Notes: generated by a model from the letters alone, not told the origin. 64,000 nt of DNA from Pseudeuparius sepicola (GCA_963920635.1 OY987298.1:130147735-130211734); one strand, 5' to 3'. Shown: positions 22,980 to 32,929, numbered from the stretch's first letter. Made by a program: numbers and translations.

Positions 22980-23367
22980 CACAGTAATAAAATTTGGTAA
23001 AATTAAAACACTAAAAGTGGTCACATTAAGGCCACACGGATTCTGGTTAAATTAACCACTTTCATTTTGGTACAATTTAAATGTTTGCACAAACATTTAC
23101 ACGGAGATGTGTAGCATATTTACTCGCCCATGGTGTAAAATCAACCACGTTTTAGTGTCGATTTTCTACACGAATCACAGTAAAAATATACACGGAAAGT
23201 GGTTAATTTTACACCATGGGCGAGTAAATATGCTACACATCTCCGTGTAAATGTTTGTGCAAACATTTAAATTGTACCAAAACGAAAGTGGTTAATTTAA
23301 CCAGAATCCGTGTGGCCTTAATGTGACCACTTTTAGTGTTTTAATTTTACCAAATTTTATTACTGTG
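22980..23367. mobile_element. Palindromic MITE, TA target
   Basis: The 388-bp element starts CACAGTAATAAAATTTGG, ends with its reverse complement and is flanked by TA (22978-22979, 23368-23369). The two halves pair almost perfectly over about 165 bp around a roughly 55-bp centre (TTAGTGTCGATTTTCTACAC region). The high arm identity suggests recent activity. No coding capacity. Confidence 0.85.
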
Positions 23368-23640
23368 TATGAAGGACAATGTCTATTTAAGTGTGACATT
23401 TGTACATAATCGTCAACTTGCCCCAATATGCTCGCCATCTTGCAAGATGACAAAAATGCACAAAATTATAAAAAATATTGTTTAAATGTTATAAAGCAAT
23501 AGTTACTTCTTTTTCTTTTTGTAATGGATAGTAAACATGTGTACCTTTAAAATCGTTATAAATTAGTTTAAAAAAAATTGCATAAGTCTTTGTTATAATC
23601 CATTTTGTCTTAACCACGTCAAATTGTCCCCAACTTATCC

Positions 23641-26600
23641 TATTGTTTTATTAATAACCCTAAACTAAAGAACAAGTTGGGAAGTATAGATTGCATCTTA
23701 CACCTGACGAGCTAGCTCACTTTAGCTGCCATCTTTTCATAAAATAATTTGAGGTTTTCTAACCGAACTTCAAATAAATTCTAAACTCGCATGGAAGGCA
23801 TTATGTGCGGGAAAAGTTCGGAGCGTGCAAGATGTGTGACGTGGGAGTTTTCGAGAAGTGGTTCGGCTTTCATTATGGAAGCATTTTAAGTTCAGACATT
23901 TATGGAATTTATGCACTAGATAGCAGATTCTTCAACTGGAGGGAAATGTACTATACATTTACTACACATACAGGGCGGATCTTAATCATGGTACACGCTA
24001 CTTTTTTCCCTTGTTTTTTGAGATACAATTTTGAATTTTGGCATTTTGCAACGTTATTTCAGTTGATTTAAAAATTTATAGCTATACCAGATATATCAAT
24101 ATGTATTCGTGAGTGAAGGTAAGTGGCAGCCGAAGGCTTTTAGACAGTGAAGGCGGGCGTGGGTAAAAAGATGACGGGAAAAGGAGCCACTTATTTTGAT
24201 ACCACCCCTGACTTCTAAGTGAGAATCTAACTAAGAAAGTTCTCGGCAAGTACTTTTCAAATTCTAAATTTTAGTTAATAAAAACAAAATATAGAATTTC
24301 GAAATGTTTACTAAATTTAAGTCAAAATATTATCTCAAAAACAAGGGGGTTTATCATGATTCAGTTCCATCATAAAACGAAGCAACTTCTGTTTTACCTA
24401 CATAATAATTACGATTAGCGGATATTTCACTAAAAGCTAATATTTACTTAACATTACAATCAGTATTCTAGAAGATCGTTGATTGGACCACAAATTTCCT
24501 TTTATTACCACAGATCATTTGCATGTCGATAGCTCACTTTTATTTTTTAGTGTTTGAACTTTTTCATAACGGCCATATTCGCTTGTCACAAAACTCGTAA
24601 AATTCAGGATTTACATGGCTTCAATAAATATTTTTGTTTGCCAGAACTTTCAAATTCAGCTTTAATTGCCCATTAGTCACTATAAAGTATAATATGTAAA
24701 AACTGGATGAATATCGTGTGACGAAGTTACTAGATTTCCAGGATTTTTATTTTAAGTTTGTATACGAATTATTTCTTTCTATTCGAAATCGTAAGCCAAC
24801 CGGCATTAGTAAATTATATGTTTATCATGTTATTTGCTTCTTTTAATTTAGCTTTTGACGTTATTTCCGATTTTACACCGAGTATAAAATGTTTCCTATG
24901 TTACCAAGAGGGTTGAGAGAGTCAATAAGGGGTAGGAGAATATTTCAGGCTAAACTTTAAGCAAGAGGCTCCGTTATTTTCGGAAATCGGGAAAATGGGA
25001 CACGTCTAGTACCATAATATACGTGGCCGCCGCAGAGGGGGGGGGGGGGAGACATTTGATTTGTTCTGCCGCCCGTAGATCCGAAGATCTTTCAGAGACT
25101 GTAGCGCCTGCCTCCTCTGAATACTCGTATTAGCTTTTTCCCCTCATTAACAAATTTCATAGTATATAGTAGATTGCTTACATAAAAGAACCGGATATTT
25201 TTTCAGACTTAGCTAGACCGCTTACATGTTTGATTGACGCTTTCAAAGTCAAATCGACCCAACGGACTGCTGATGCGTTTCCGTTGCTTATTTTGCTTAA
25301 TTTTCTTATATCTGTTTTGCAGAACGCCACGAGAACCCTCGCCGAGATTGAAGACCTATTTAAGTCAATTTAAATACTTGTTTGTTAGATTAATAAATCG
25401 TTTTGTTAAACCTTGTTTAGTTAAACTGTTTGTAAATTTTCTCCATTCCCTCAAAGCACCACAATTGAACCATTAGAATTTATTTTCTCTGACTGAACTT
25501 AACTGGAAAAAGTGGAGACCACCGCTATAACACTCTGGCGCATGAGCAAACTGACTAAAATTTCTGAAAAGGAGGCTATTAAAAAGCCCACTATCTAACA
25601 TCAAAATTAAACAATTAGTCAACAGTATTTCTGTATTTTTTAAAATTTTATCTAAATTTTAGTTTTAGATTTATCATCTCTTGTGCTCTGTAAGTGCCAA
25701 AATATAATCAAACTGCCACTCTTGCAATTACACAAAAACTTTCCCTAAATTAAAAAAGCATGTATAAAAATACAGGCCTTCCCACACCAAAGGCAAGGTT
25801 GTATCAGGACCCGGTCATATAGAACAGAACAAGCCTGTGTAAGCTAATCTACTACAACTAGGTATAGAAGATTTCGTACAGTTTAATTTTTACTTAGTAG
25901 ATAATTTTTAGTTGGAAATTCTTTCTTAAACAGAAAATAAGAATGGACAAGTATATTTAGGAATGAAAATTAATTTTTTGCCTTGGAATTTGTAAAACAT
26001 GTCTAGATAATCACGGAACCCCACCAACAGATTTTTTTTCCCATTAGTTTGCTCAAAAATTGAAAAAAAAAACGGTCGCAAAAGTAGGGAATGTGACGTC
26101 ACGATCCCTAATTTCAATAAGTACCTGCTATTTTCTTAGTACTTATTTCGTCTTTTTTTATATAACCGAGCACTCCTAGGCAAATTATTAGATTCAGTTT
26201 GTATGCGACTGATGAGAAATAATCTAATTTCGTAGCATTTCAATGAAATATTTGGATTTTACTGATCCCATTCTGAACTTATTAGATGCCCCCTATAAAA
26301 TATGACAGATGACATACTACTCAATTCTTTAAGGAGAATCGTCGGCAACGCCGCACTTTGCAGAGTTTGTTCGTTTATAACCTCACTTTCGCCCGCGGAA
26401 GTCGGAAACCAAGGTTAATAACCTTAGCGAAAACTATAAATAAATTCTATTCTCAGTTTTAAAAGAATCTTGCTGTCAATACTTTATTTTTTCGGTTTAT
26501 AATGAAGACAAGATTCTGATAACTTGCCTTGCATAGATTTTGTCATATGATGTGTCAATTTTATCAATAAAAACGGGGAGCAAAACATGGAGAAATGAAG

Positions 26601-27390
26601 AGGTATGTTTGTTATTTGATTTGTATATTGTTTTAATATGATGATGATATAGCTTAAATTCTGGTTTTAGGTAGACTAGAGAATAAATATTATGGTAACA
26701 ATGTTATTTGACACCAGAGGAAATAACATAATAATGAATGCATAATGCACAGTTAAGAAAAAAATTACCCCCGAGCATAAAATTAATAAGAAAAATGTTA
26801 ATGATACTGTGGTTAAAAATGAAGAAATTCAACTGAATAGTTGTGGAAATAGGTATATTATGTTGTAATTACCCAACATAAGCAGATTAGTCCTAAATTA
26901 TGAACATACCACGATATACGAGGATCATACATCGTGGCACATACATAGGTTTTGCCATAGAATGCAAAATAATGTTTTTTTTCTTGCAAATTAAAGAAAT
27001 CTTAATTGATGCATTATATTTTTTATTTTTAACTTCCATTAACCACAATCACAAAATATGCTTATGAAAATTTGGGTTTGGTTTAACTTAACTCTGGTGC
27101 ACATTGTTTTCTTTTCTGTATTGTTGCTATTGTTACTTATAACAAAAACAGGAAAAACGTAAATAAATCAATTAATGGTATTTTTAATTGATAATATTGG
27201 AAATATTTGCTGATATAAAAATAGGTAGGTATACTACTGTAGCTTACCTAAACAAAAATATTTTGTTATAAGTTTTGTTTGTCAATAAAATTTGAAAAAG
27301 TAATACAATAAGTAACTATTTTATCAGTAAGGTCTCATAAATCATAAATATTATGTAATAATTTATTATTTGCATTTTCCTTTAGCAAGA
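23641..27390. other. 3.7 kb without a recognised gene
   Basis: AT-rich. Notable are a G13 run at 25037-25049, a MITE-like TACAGGGCGGATC word near 23970 and one TGACGTCA site at 26094. Open frames up to 88 codons (23805-24071, 25234-25476) show no family features. Confidence 0.35.
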
Positions 27391-27394
27391 TATA

Positions 27395-27807
27395 TGTTAT
27401 ATCCGACCTCAAGCATCACCTTGATCATAACCTTGTTTTTACCCTTGATTCTGTTTACAGTTGGATATTATGTTCTCATTCTCTATTGTTCAAGATGCTT
27501 ACTACAAAGATATCATTTTCCATTGTATATTGTTCTAGAATGATTACTAGAACATATCATATTCCTTTTGAGTATTGTTAAAACTTGCTTACTGCAAGAA
27601 TTGCAGAATTTGATCTTCCCTTTGTCTTTATATTCTTTTCCCATGAGAACCACAACACCTCAGCATAACATATCTGTATAAATAGGACCTAGTAAAGTAA
27701 GAGTGTTAATTCTAGTCTTGTCTGTAGTCTAAGCCGAAACTCTGTAACTCGCGTTACTCAAATAAAAGTTTTTTTAAAAAGTCTTCGTCTTCACGTCGCC
27801 CGTAACA
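27395..27807 (+). repeat. 5' LTR
   Basis: 413 bp, TG...CA. It carries a TATAAATA box at 27677-27684 and AATAAA at 27761-27766, giving the usual U3-R-U5 order. It differs from the 3' LTR by about six substitutions and no indels that I can see. Confidence 0.95.
27677..27684 (+). promoter_or_regulatory. LTR TATA box
   Basis: TATAAATA followed about 30 bases later by GAGTGTTAATTC, where transcription would be expected to start. It is conserved at 33221-33228 in the 3' LTR. Confidence 0.7.
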
Positions 27808-27810
27808 ATT

Positions 27811-27828
27811 TGGTGTCAGAAGTGGGAT
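27811..27828 (+). other. Primer binding site, tRNA-Leu
   Basis: TGGTGTCAGAAGTGGGAT starts three bases after the 5' LTR. It is complementary to the 3' end, including CCA, of tRNA-Leu as known from animals. This is where minus-strand DNA synthesis would begin. Confidence 0.8.
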
Positions 27829-27835
27829 CCTCGAT

Positions 27836-27974
27836 AAAAGGGTCTTCAACGAGGGAGATCCGGAGGCACTTAGAAGGACAGTCTCCTCGGGGGTCACCAC
27901 ACCACTACGATTGGAGCCAGCTGAAAAGGGTCTTCGACAGGGAGATCCGGAGGCACTAAGAAGGACAGTCTCCT
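27836..27974 (+). repeat. Leader direct repeat, about 51 bp, period 88
   Basis: Bases about 27836-27887 recur at about 27924-27974 with few changes. Shared words are AAAAGGGTCTTC, GGGAGATCCGGAGGCACT and AAGGACAGTCTCCT. It lies in the untranslated leader between the primer site and gag, where packaging and dimerisation signals usually sit. Confidence 0.85.
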
Positions 27975-28022
27975 GAGGCCAGCATCCAGCAACAACAGCA
28001 GCATCAACGACATCCAGCGAGG

Positions 28023-28045
28023 ATGAAGTTACTTCTATTGTAAGT
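28023..28045 (+). promoter_or_regulatory. Upstream ATG with splice donor, probable env leader exon
   Basis: A short ATG frame at 28023 encodes a few hydrophobic residues and runs into a good donor, TT|GTAAGTG, at 28039/28040. Errantivirus env messages are made by splicing a leader to the env ORF. The matching acceptor candidate is at about 31954. Confidence 0.5.
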
Positions 28046-28146
28046 GAAAAACTTGAAGTGAATTTTATTTGTGATTTTTTTTTAACTTTCTACGTTGCTA
28101 TTATTGAACTTTCTACGTTATAACGATATTACCTTTTCATTTCAAC

Positions 28147-29343
28147 ATGCCGGATAACGAAGCTATAAGCTCTAATGTAAACAATGAAGCAAACGCTTCA
28201 AATAACGACGAAGTACCATTTAAATTAAGCGAAATATTTTCTATCATCCCTGAATACGATGGGGATCAAATCAATTTAAATACTTTTATCATTGCATGTG
28301 ATAGGGCCATGCAAATGACTGTTGGCGACCAAGCCATTTTACTTGTTATAAAAATTAAAAATCAATTAAAGGGACGTGCAGCCCAACTCATTAATTCAAG
28401 AGACTTGAGTACCTGGAGGGAAATCAAACAATTACTTAACGTTCATTTCGGAGATCCTCGCGATCTAACTTCATTAATTCAAGATTTACAAAGAATGTGT
28501 CAATCCCAAAATGAAAATGCTTTGACTTTTGTAGGCAGAGTTCAAACTCACTGCTCAAAAATGTATGCCGCAATAGGAAAACGAAGCCTTCTCACTAGGG
28601 AACAAAAAGAATCGCGAGCTACATTAATCGATAGCATGTGTCTAAATACAGTTTTGACAGGTCTAGAACCAAGAATAGGGCAACTAATTCGTGCTAGCAA
28701 TCCACCAAACATGATGGATGCTATAGCTTTAATTAAGGGAGAATTGCAACTTTCTTATTTTGAAAATCAAAAATTTCAGAGGCAAAATCGTGTACCAGTC
28801 TTCAATAATAATGTTAAGAGGACTAATAATAGCTTTCCAAAATTTTGTAATTATTGCAAAAGAAATGGACATACTATCAATGAATGTCGAGCAAAAAATC
28901 AAAATAATTATTACAGAAATGGTCCAAATATTTCTAGCTTCTCTAACAATTTCCAAAATAACTCCCAAAGAAATAATTTCTCCCAAAATAGGTTCCATCA
29001 AAGACCATCTTTTCCTCAGCAAAATAATTTTCAAACTCCTTCTTTCCAACCTAGGAACCACCCTCAAAACTTCCAACCAAGAAATCAACCTACTAGAAAT
29101 TTTTCTAATAATATCCCTAGGAACAATTTCCCAAGAACTTTTAATAATAATTCAGGTTTCCAGCCTTCTAATCAAAATTTTACTCCTAGATTCCCAAATT
29201 CAAATCCAAATAACCAAAATAGAACTCCCCAACAACATTATCTGGGCCAAAGCGAAAATTTTCAATTAACAGCCTCGGACCAGAATCCTATTCCGAACTT
29301 CAAGAATCTTGGTATGACCAATACGGACCAAACGTTTGCATAA
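28147..29343 (+). CDS. gag: Gag polyprotein
   Basis: 398 codons, intact. Residues about 25-200 form a capsid-like region of the Ty3/gypsy type, with the Ile-Pro-Glu-Tyr-Asp-Gly-Asp start and Trp-Arg-Glu-Ile helix expected of retrotransposon Gag. A single CX2CX4HX4C zinc knuckle follows (Cys234, Cys237, His242, Cys247), binding RNA in the family. The remaining 150 residues are very rich in Asn, Gln, Phe and Pro and look disordered. ATG 28147 (AACATG) is the first in-frame start after the leader. The pol frame overlaps its 3' end and lies at -1. Gag would form the particle that packages the element's RNA. Confidence 0.92.
   Translation: MPDNEAISSNVNNEANASNNDEVPFKLSEIFSIIPEYDGDQINLNTFIIACDRAMQMTVGDQAILLVIKIKNQLKGRAAQLINSRDLSTWREIKQLLNVHFGDPRDLTSLIQDLQRMCQSQNENALTFVGRVQTHCSKMYAAIGKRSLLTREQKESRATLIDSMCLNTVLTGLEPRIGQLIRASNPPNMMDAIALIKGELQLSYFENQKFQRQNRVPVFNNNVKRTNNSFPKFCNYCKRNGHTINECRAKNQNNYYRNGPNISSFSNNFQNNSQRNNFSQNRFHQRPSFPQQNNFQTPSFQPRNHPQNFQPRNQPTRNFSNNIPRNNFPRTFNNNSGFQPSNQNFTPRFPNSNPNNQNRTPQQHYLGQSENFQLTASDQNPIPNFKNLGMTNTDQTFA
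29256..29262 (+). promoter_or_regulatory. Candidate -1 frameshift site AAATTTT
   Basis: A heptamer of the X XXY YYZ form sits in phase with gag (codons GAA AAT TTT), 27 codons before its stop and inside the gag/pol overlap. The pol frame is -1 relative to gag and is open across this point. A downstream stimulatory structure was not evaluated. Confidence 0.5.
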
Positions 29344-29807
29344 ATACCGTTGACAATAGTAACTTATATTATATTAAAGATAATACCGATAAGTACAAAA
29401 TTTTAATTGACACAGGAGCTGGTATTTCAATTTTCAAACCAGAGACTGTTCAGCAATTTTTAAATCGATGTCCAGAAAATTTTCAAATTAAAGGTATTTC
29501 TGGCCAATCAATTCCTATTACTGAAGCGGTATTTGTTTCTTTTACGGGTCCTCTTTCTCCTCATAAAGTTTATATTTGCGATCTAGATATAGGATTCGAC
29601 GGAATTTTAGGCGCTGACTTTTTAGAAAGGTACGGTGCAGTAGTAGATTTTAGGAATAAACAATTAATTACGTTTTATAAGGTACACGAATTACTTAAAG
29701 ACGGAGATGAACTAAAGGAGTTAACGAATAATAATGATAATAATAATCGAGTCGTTTATAAAAGACAAGTTAATGTTGACGAAAGGTACGACAGCCTCCA
29801 TATATAA
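29263..29807 (+). pseudogene. pol: Pol: aspartic protease region
   Basis: In the -1 frame after gag, an Ile-Asp-Thr-Gly-Ala-Gly catalytic motif (Asp codon at 29409) and a later Ile-Leu-Gly-Ala-Asp-Phe motif identify a retropepsin-like protease, which in the family cuts Gag-Pol. The frame then runs through an Asn-rich spacer and meets a TAA at 29805. Because the next part of pol lies in a different frame, the stop looks like the result of an indel in the AAT-rich tract near 29720-29840. Confidence 0.85.
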
Positions 29808-30220
29808 ACGCTTATGAACGAAATAATAATAATAATAATGATGATTATACGGAAAATATAAATAATTTTGAAAGCGAAAATACGAGTTATAATATAAATA
29901 AGGTTACGATAGAACCGCGTTGCGAAAAAATATGCAAGTTTCATACGAATAGATATACGAATAAAGAAATGATTTTATGCGCACAACGAGTAGAAAAAGT
30001 ATATGTGCCAAACGCTATTGTAAAAATAAACGAAGACGGTAATTTTTATACGACAATATTAAACGCTAATGCCATAACAAAGGATATTTGTTTCGAAGAA
30101 TTTGAATTTGAGCCTTACATTAAAGAAACGAACGCTAGTACTAATATTATTTGTAATTTTAATAAAACGAAAAGCAGAGTAGAAGAAATAAAAGAATCAT
30201 TAAGGCTAGAACTACTTTGA
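29808..30220 (+). pseudogene. pol: Pol: protease-RT linker, frameshifted
   Basis: Frame 2 is open from about 29808 to a TGA at 30218-30220 and carries the stretch between protease and reverse transcriptase, ending in a Glu-rich helix. It starts and ends with frame changes relative to its neighbours. No catalytic motif is expected here. It has no independent start, so it is a broken part of pol, not a small gene. Confidence 0.7.
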
Positions 30221-30452
30221 CGGAGATTTCCTAAGTTTTACTAATGAAATAAAACATACTATCGATACAGGCGACGCTAAGCCAATTTTTACTAAATCTT
30301 ATCGATATCCACAAGTTCACAAGGAAGAAGTAAAAACACAAATTAATAAAATGCTTTCTCAAGGAATAATTAGACCTTCTGTTTCACCATGGTCGTCCCC
30401 AGTATGGGTCGTTCCAAAAAAATTAGACACTTCAGGCAAGACAAACTTACAT
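30213..30452 (+). pseudogene. pol: Pol: N-terminal fragment of reverse transcriptase
   Basis: The frame resumes at about 30213 with the conserved beginning of Ty3/gypsy reverse transcriptase: Lys-Ser-Tyr-Arg-Tyr-Pro, then Ile-Arg-Pro-Ser-Val-Ser-Pro-Trp-Ser-Ser-Pro, then Val-Val-Pro-Lys-Lys. The sequence then jumps straight to the integrase zinc-binding region. The palm with its YxDD box, the thumb and RNase H, normally about 1.8-2 kb, are absent, so an internal deletion lies at about 30440-30455. Confidence 0.88.
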
Positions 30453-30462
30453 CGAGGAATAA

Positions 30463-31935
30463 ACGAAACAATTAATTAGACGCATCAAACAAAAATATAA
30501 TTGGACAGGACTAACTAAAGACGTTGAAACATTTATTCGGCAGTGCGAAATCTGCCAAAAGACAAAAATTTGTAGACAAAACTTAGACAGTCCCTTAGTC
30601 ATTACCGAAACTTCCAAAACTCCTTTCGAAATAATAAATATTGACATTCTAGAAATCCCAGTGAAAAATAATATCCTTACCATAAGAGACGAACTGACAA
30701 AATTTACCCAGGCTTATGCACTTCCTAATAAAACAGCGAGATCTGTAGTAGACGCTCTTTTACTCTATTTTCAACATTTTGGAACTCCTTTAAGAATCCA
30801 TTGCGATGTAGGTAAAGAATTTAATAATCAATTAATGAAAGATCTTTGTAAATTATACAATATAAAATTAACTTTCTCTAGTGTTAGTCATCCGCAATCA
30901 AATGGCTCCTTAGAAAGATTTCATGCCACCTTAACTGAAATGATACGCGCGTGTAGTACAGAAAATCCTAACGAACACCCATTTCAAATGCTTCCTTACG
31001 CTTGTATAGCATATAACAATTCTATAAATAAAACACACGGCTTTACTCCTTACGAATTGCTATTCGGTCACACCTCATCTCGACCTCCAGAAGTTTTGTA
31101 TAATCAGCAAGAATTAATCTCTAAGTACGTTCGCGATTTAAACAATAAAATAAAGCATTATTATGAAGTGGCAAGAAAGCGTACGGATATGCGCAAGCAA
31201 AAAGCACAACAGCGATTTGATACACACGTTTCGGAGCAGCGACAATTTCGCGTAGGAGAAAAGGTTTATGTCAAGGAGTCCAAAATAAAAAATAAACTAG
31301 CTAACAAATTTAATGGACCCTATAAAATTAAAGAAATTTATACGAATTCAGCTTTGCTACATAACCCAATTACTAACCAAACTACAAAAATGAATTTTGA
31401 TATGCTAAAGAAATGTCACGAATTGGAGGAAGAAGAACTAACGGTTAAAGAATTCTTTTATACTCTAGATCGAAAAATCCCTATTGAAAATAATAACGTT
31501 TCCATTGAACTGGGCAATTTATTTGATGCCCCTGAAAATATTTCCTTAGCTCACTGTGTATCTAAAGATTTAGAAATGAATGCAGGGATTGCAAAAGAAT
31601 TTAAGAATAAATTTGGACACGTAGATGAACTAAAAAATCAAAATAAGTCAATTGGTGAAATAGCAGTACTTCAACTTCCGACAAGAAATATTTATTATTT
31701 AATAACTAAAGAATTTTTCTATTATAAACCAACTTATGCTAATTTATTTAATTGCTTAAAGGAATTACGAACAATTTGTCTCGAGAGCACCGATGAAAAA
31801 GATAAAATTATAGCTATACCCAAGTTAGCTTGTGGATTAGACAAATTAGATTGGGATACAGTTCTCCCTATGATCAAATATATTTTCAAAAATACTGATA
31901 TTAAAATAATTTGTTATATCGAACCAAGTTCCTAA
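30463..31935 (+). CDS. pol: Pol: integrase fused to C-terminal TARG1-like macrodomain
   Basis: Open from 30463 to the TAA at 31933-31935. The CX2C half of the integrase zinc finger is at about 30548-30560. The catalytic triad is complete: Asp (30643), Asp (30805), Glu (30913), with 35 residues between the last two. A Gly-Pro-Tyr motif (31315-31323) marks the GPY/F module. From about 31492 the same frame continues without a stop into a roughly 147-residue macrodomain. Integrase joins element DNA to the chromosome; the macrodomain is predicted to remove ADP-ribose. The GTG at 30661 is not a real start: this is the end of Pol. The N-terminal part of the zinc finger is lost at the deletion. Confidence 0.9.
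   Translation, partial: TKQLIRRIKQKYNWTGLTKDVETFIRQCEICQKTKICRQNLDSPLVITETSKTPFEIINIDILEIPVKNNILTIRDELTKFTQAYALPNKTARSVVDALLLYFQHFGTPLRIHCDVGKEFNNQLMKDLCKLYNIKLTFSSVSHPQSNGSLERFHATLTEMIRACSTENPNEHPFQMLPYACIAYNNSINKTHGFTPYELLFGHTSSRPPEVLYNQQELISKYVRDLNNKIKHYYEVARKRTDMRKQKAQQRFDTHVSEQRQFRVGEKVYVKESKIKNKLANKFNGPYKIKEIYTNSALLHNPITNQTTKMNFDMLKKCHELEEEELTVKEFFYTLDRKIPIENNNVSIELGNLFDAPENISLAHCVSKDLEMNAGIAKEFKNKFGHVDELKNQNKSIGEIAVLQLPTRNIYYLITKEFFYYKPTYANLFNCLKELRTICLESTDEKDKIIAIPKLACGLDKLDWDTVLPMIKYIFKNTDIKIICYIEPSS
31492..31932 (+). other. TARG1/OARD1-like macrodomain
   Basis: About 147 residues, close to the length of a free-standing OARD1 protein. The motifs in order are Gly-Asn-Leu-Phe-Asp near the start, Ser-Leu-Ala-His-Cys-Val-Ser, Asn-Ala-Gly-Ile-Ala, Tyr-Tyr-Leu-Ile-Thr-Lys (Lys codon 31708), Lys-Pro-Thr-Tyr, and Ala-Cys-Gly-Leu-Asp-Lys-Leu-Asp-Trp (Asp codon 31840). 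TARG1 uses a Lys and an Asp for catalysis on glutamate-linked ADP-ribose, and both fall at the matching motifs here. The ADP-ribose-binding loops look complete. It follows the integrase tail directly and precedes env. It most likely descends from an animal OARD1 gene. Activity is inferred. Confidence 0.88.
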
Positions 31936-31947
31936 TTCTGAAACTTC

Positions 31948-32892
31948 GTTACAGATTTTCTTTGTTCGCTACCGCTATGGCACAATATACACAGCGACCA
32001 ATTAATAACACCAGGCGTGTTCTATCAAGAGCAATCCGGACTCAAAATTTCTAATGACAAGTGGAGTTTATTAGTGTATAAAGACATTTCATCTCTAAAA
32101 ACAACATTCGAAAATAATAATAATAAAATTATTATTGACTCACATTCAAGATGTGAAGCTCAATTATTAGAGGTAAAAACCCATTTACCTAATACTTGTG
32201 ACATAGTCACAATTTCAATTGAAAGTTACAATGTACAATTGATTCAAGAGAATCAATGGTTAATAATTTTAAGTGAAATATTTCCTACAACTATTAAGTG
32301 TAAAAATCAAAATCCTTTGACTATAATGCTAGACAAAACTTCAATTTTAACGTTAAAATCTGAATGCATTGCTTATATTGGAAGTACTAAAATTCAAACG
32401 AAAAATTTAAATAAATCTAATCAAACCTATAAATTTCACCCAATTAATATACCATTTGAATGTTGCAAAGAAACTCCAAATAAACTAAAATATCCTGACT
32501 TAAAACCTTTACAACTAAATAAATTTAATTATGACGATTTAAATGTCGCAAAGCATAAATTAGACGAATATGCAAAGGATCTTGATAATATTATTAACGA
32601 ACCAACTGTAAATAAGTATACGCCAATATTGACATATCTATCCATTACTTTAATCATACTTTTAATTATTGTGTACTTTTATTTTAAATGTAAAAAGTCT
32701 AGGAACATTAAAATAGGCATTATTACTACTAATAACGGAGACGATCCTCCACAACCTCCTAGAACTCGAAATCGCGTTTTTCAAAATTTAAGAAAATGTG
32801 TTACTGTCAAACGAAGACCTTCGTATAGATTGGACGAACCTCGCGAAGAAGAAGAAATTGAACTAAATTCTAATACCAAAACATATGCCTAA
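31948..32892 (+). pseudogene. env: Env-like ORF with C-terminal membrane anchor
   Basis: A candidate splice acceptor (TTACAG) ends at 31954. A hydrophobic segment follows, and then a frame open to the TAA at 32890-32892. The ORF after 32017 has 291 codons. Its N-terminal part resembles the start of insect errantivirus/baculovirus F-type envelope proteins, several Cys follow, and one strong transmembrane segment lies at residues about 203-226, followed by a basic cytoplasmic tail. The whole is much shorter than usual for the family, so a central part appears deleted. The hydrophobic leader segment is out of frame with the body by one base near 32005-32010. It is therefore judged defective. Confidence 0.7.
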
Positions 32893-32929
32893 TTTAATGT
32901 CAAAATTTGTTAACACAAATTTTTAATAT

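Larger units (their letters stand above)
20499..23640. mobile_element. Pogo-like element (family D) with nested MITEs
   Basis: The left end GGGTAAGGTGGGGCAAG and right end (inward) GGATAAGTTGGGGACAA are each flanked by TA (20497-20498, 23641-23642). Subterminal GGGGCAAG-ATGAC words recur at about 20532, 20874, 20920, 23417 and 23440 on both strands, the plan seen in the intact pogo element at 52023. No transposase is recognised inside. It contains a plausible coding exon (21436-21526), an inverted repeat (21781-21996) and a palindromic MITE (22980-23367). Sharing of one pair of ends by the whole 3.1 kb is an inference. Confidence 0.5.

Noticed and set aside
30661..30663. GTG as start of the integrase ORF
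   Set aside because: The frame is open further upstream and carries the integrase zinc finger and first catalytic Asp; this part belongs to Pol. The same caution applies to GTG 32017 in env.
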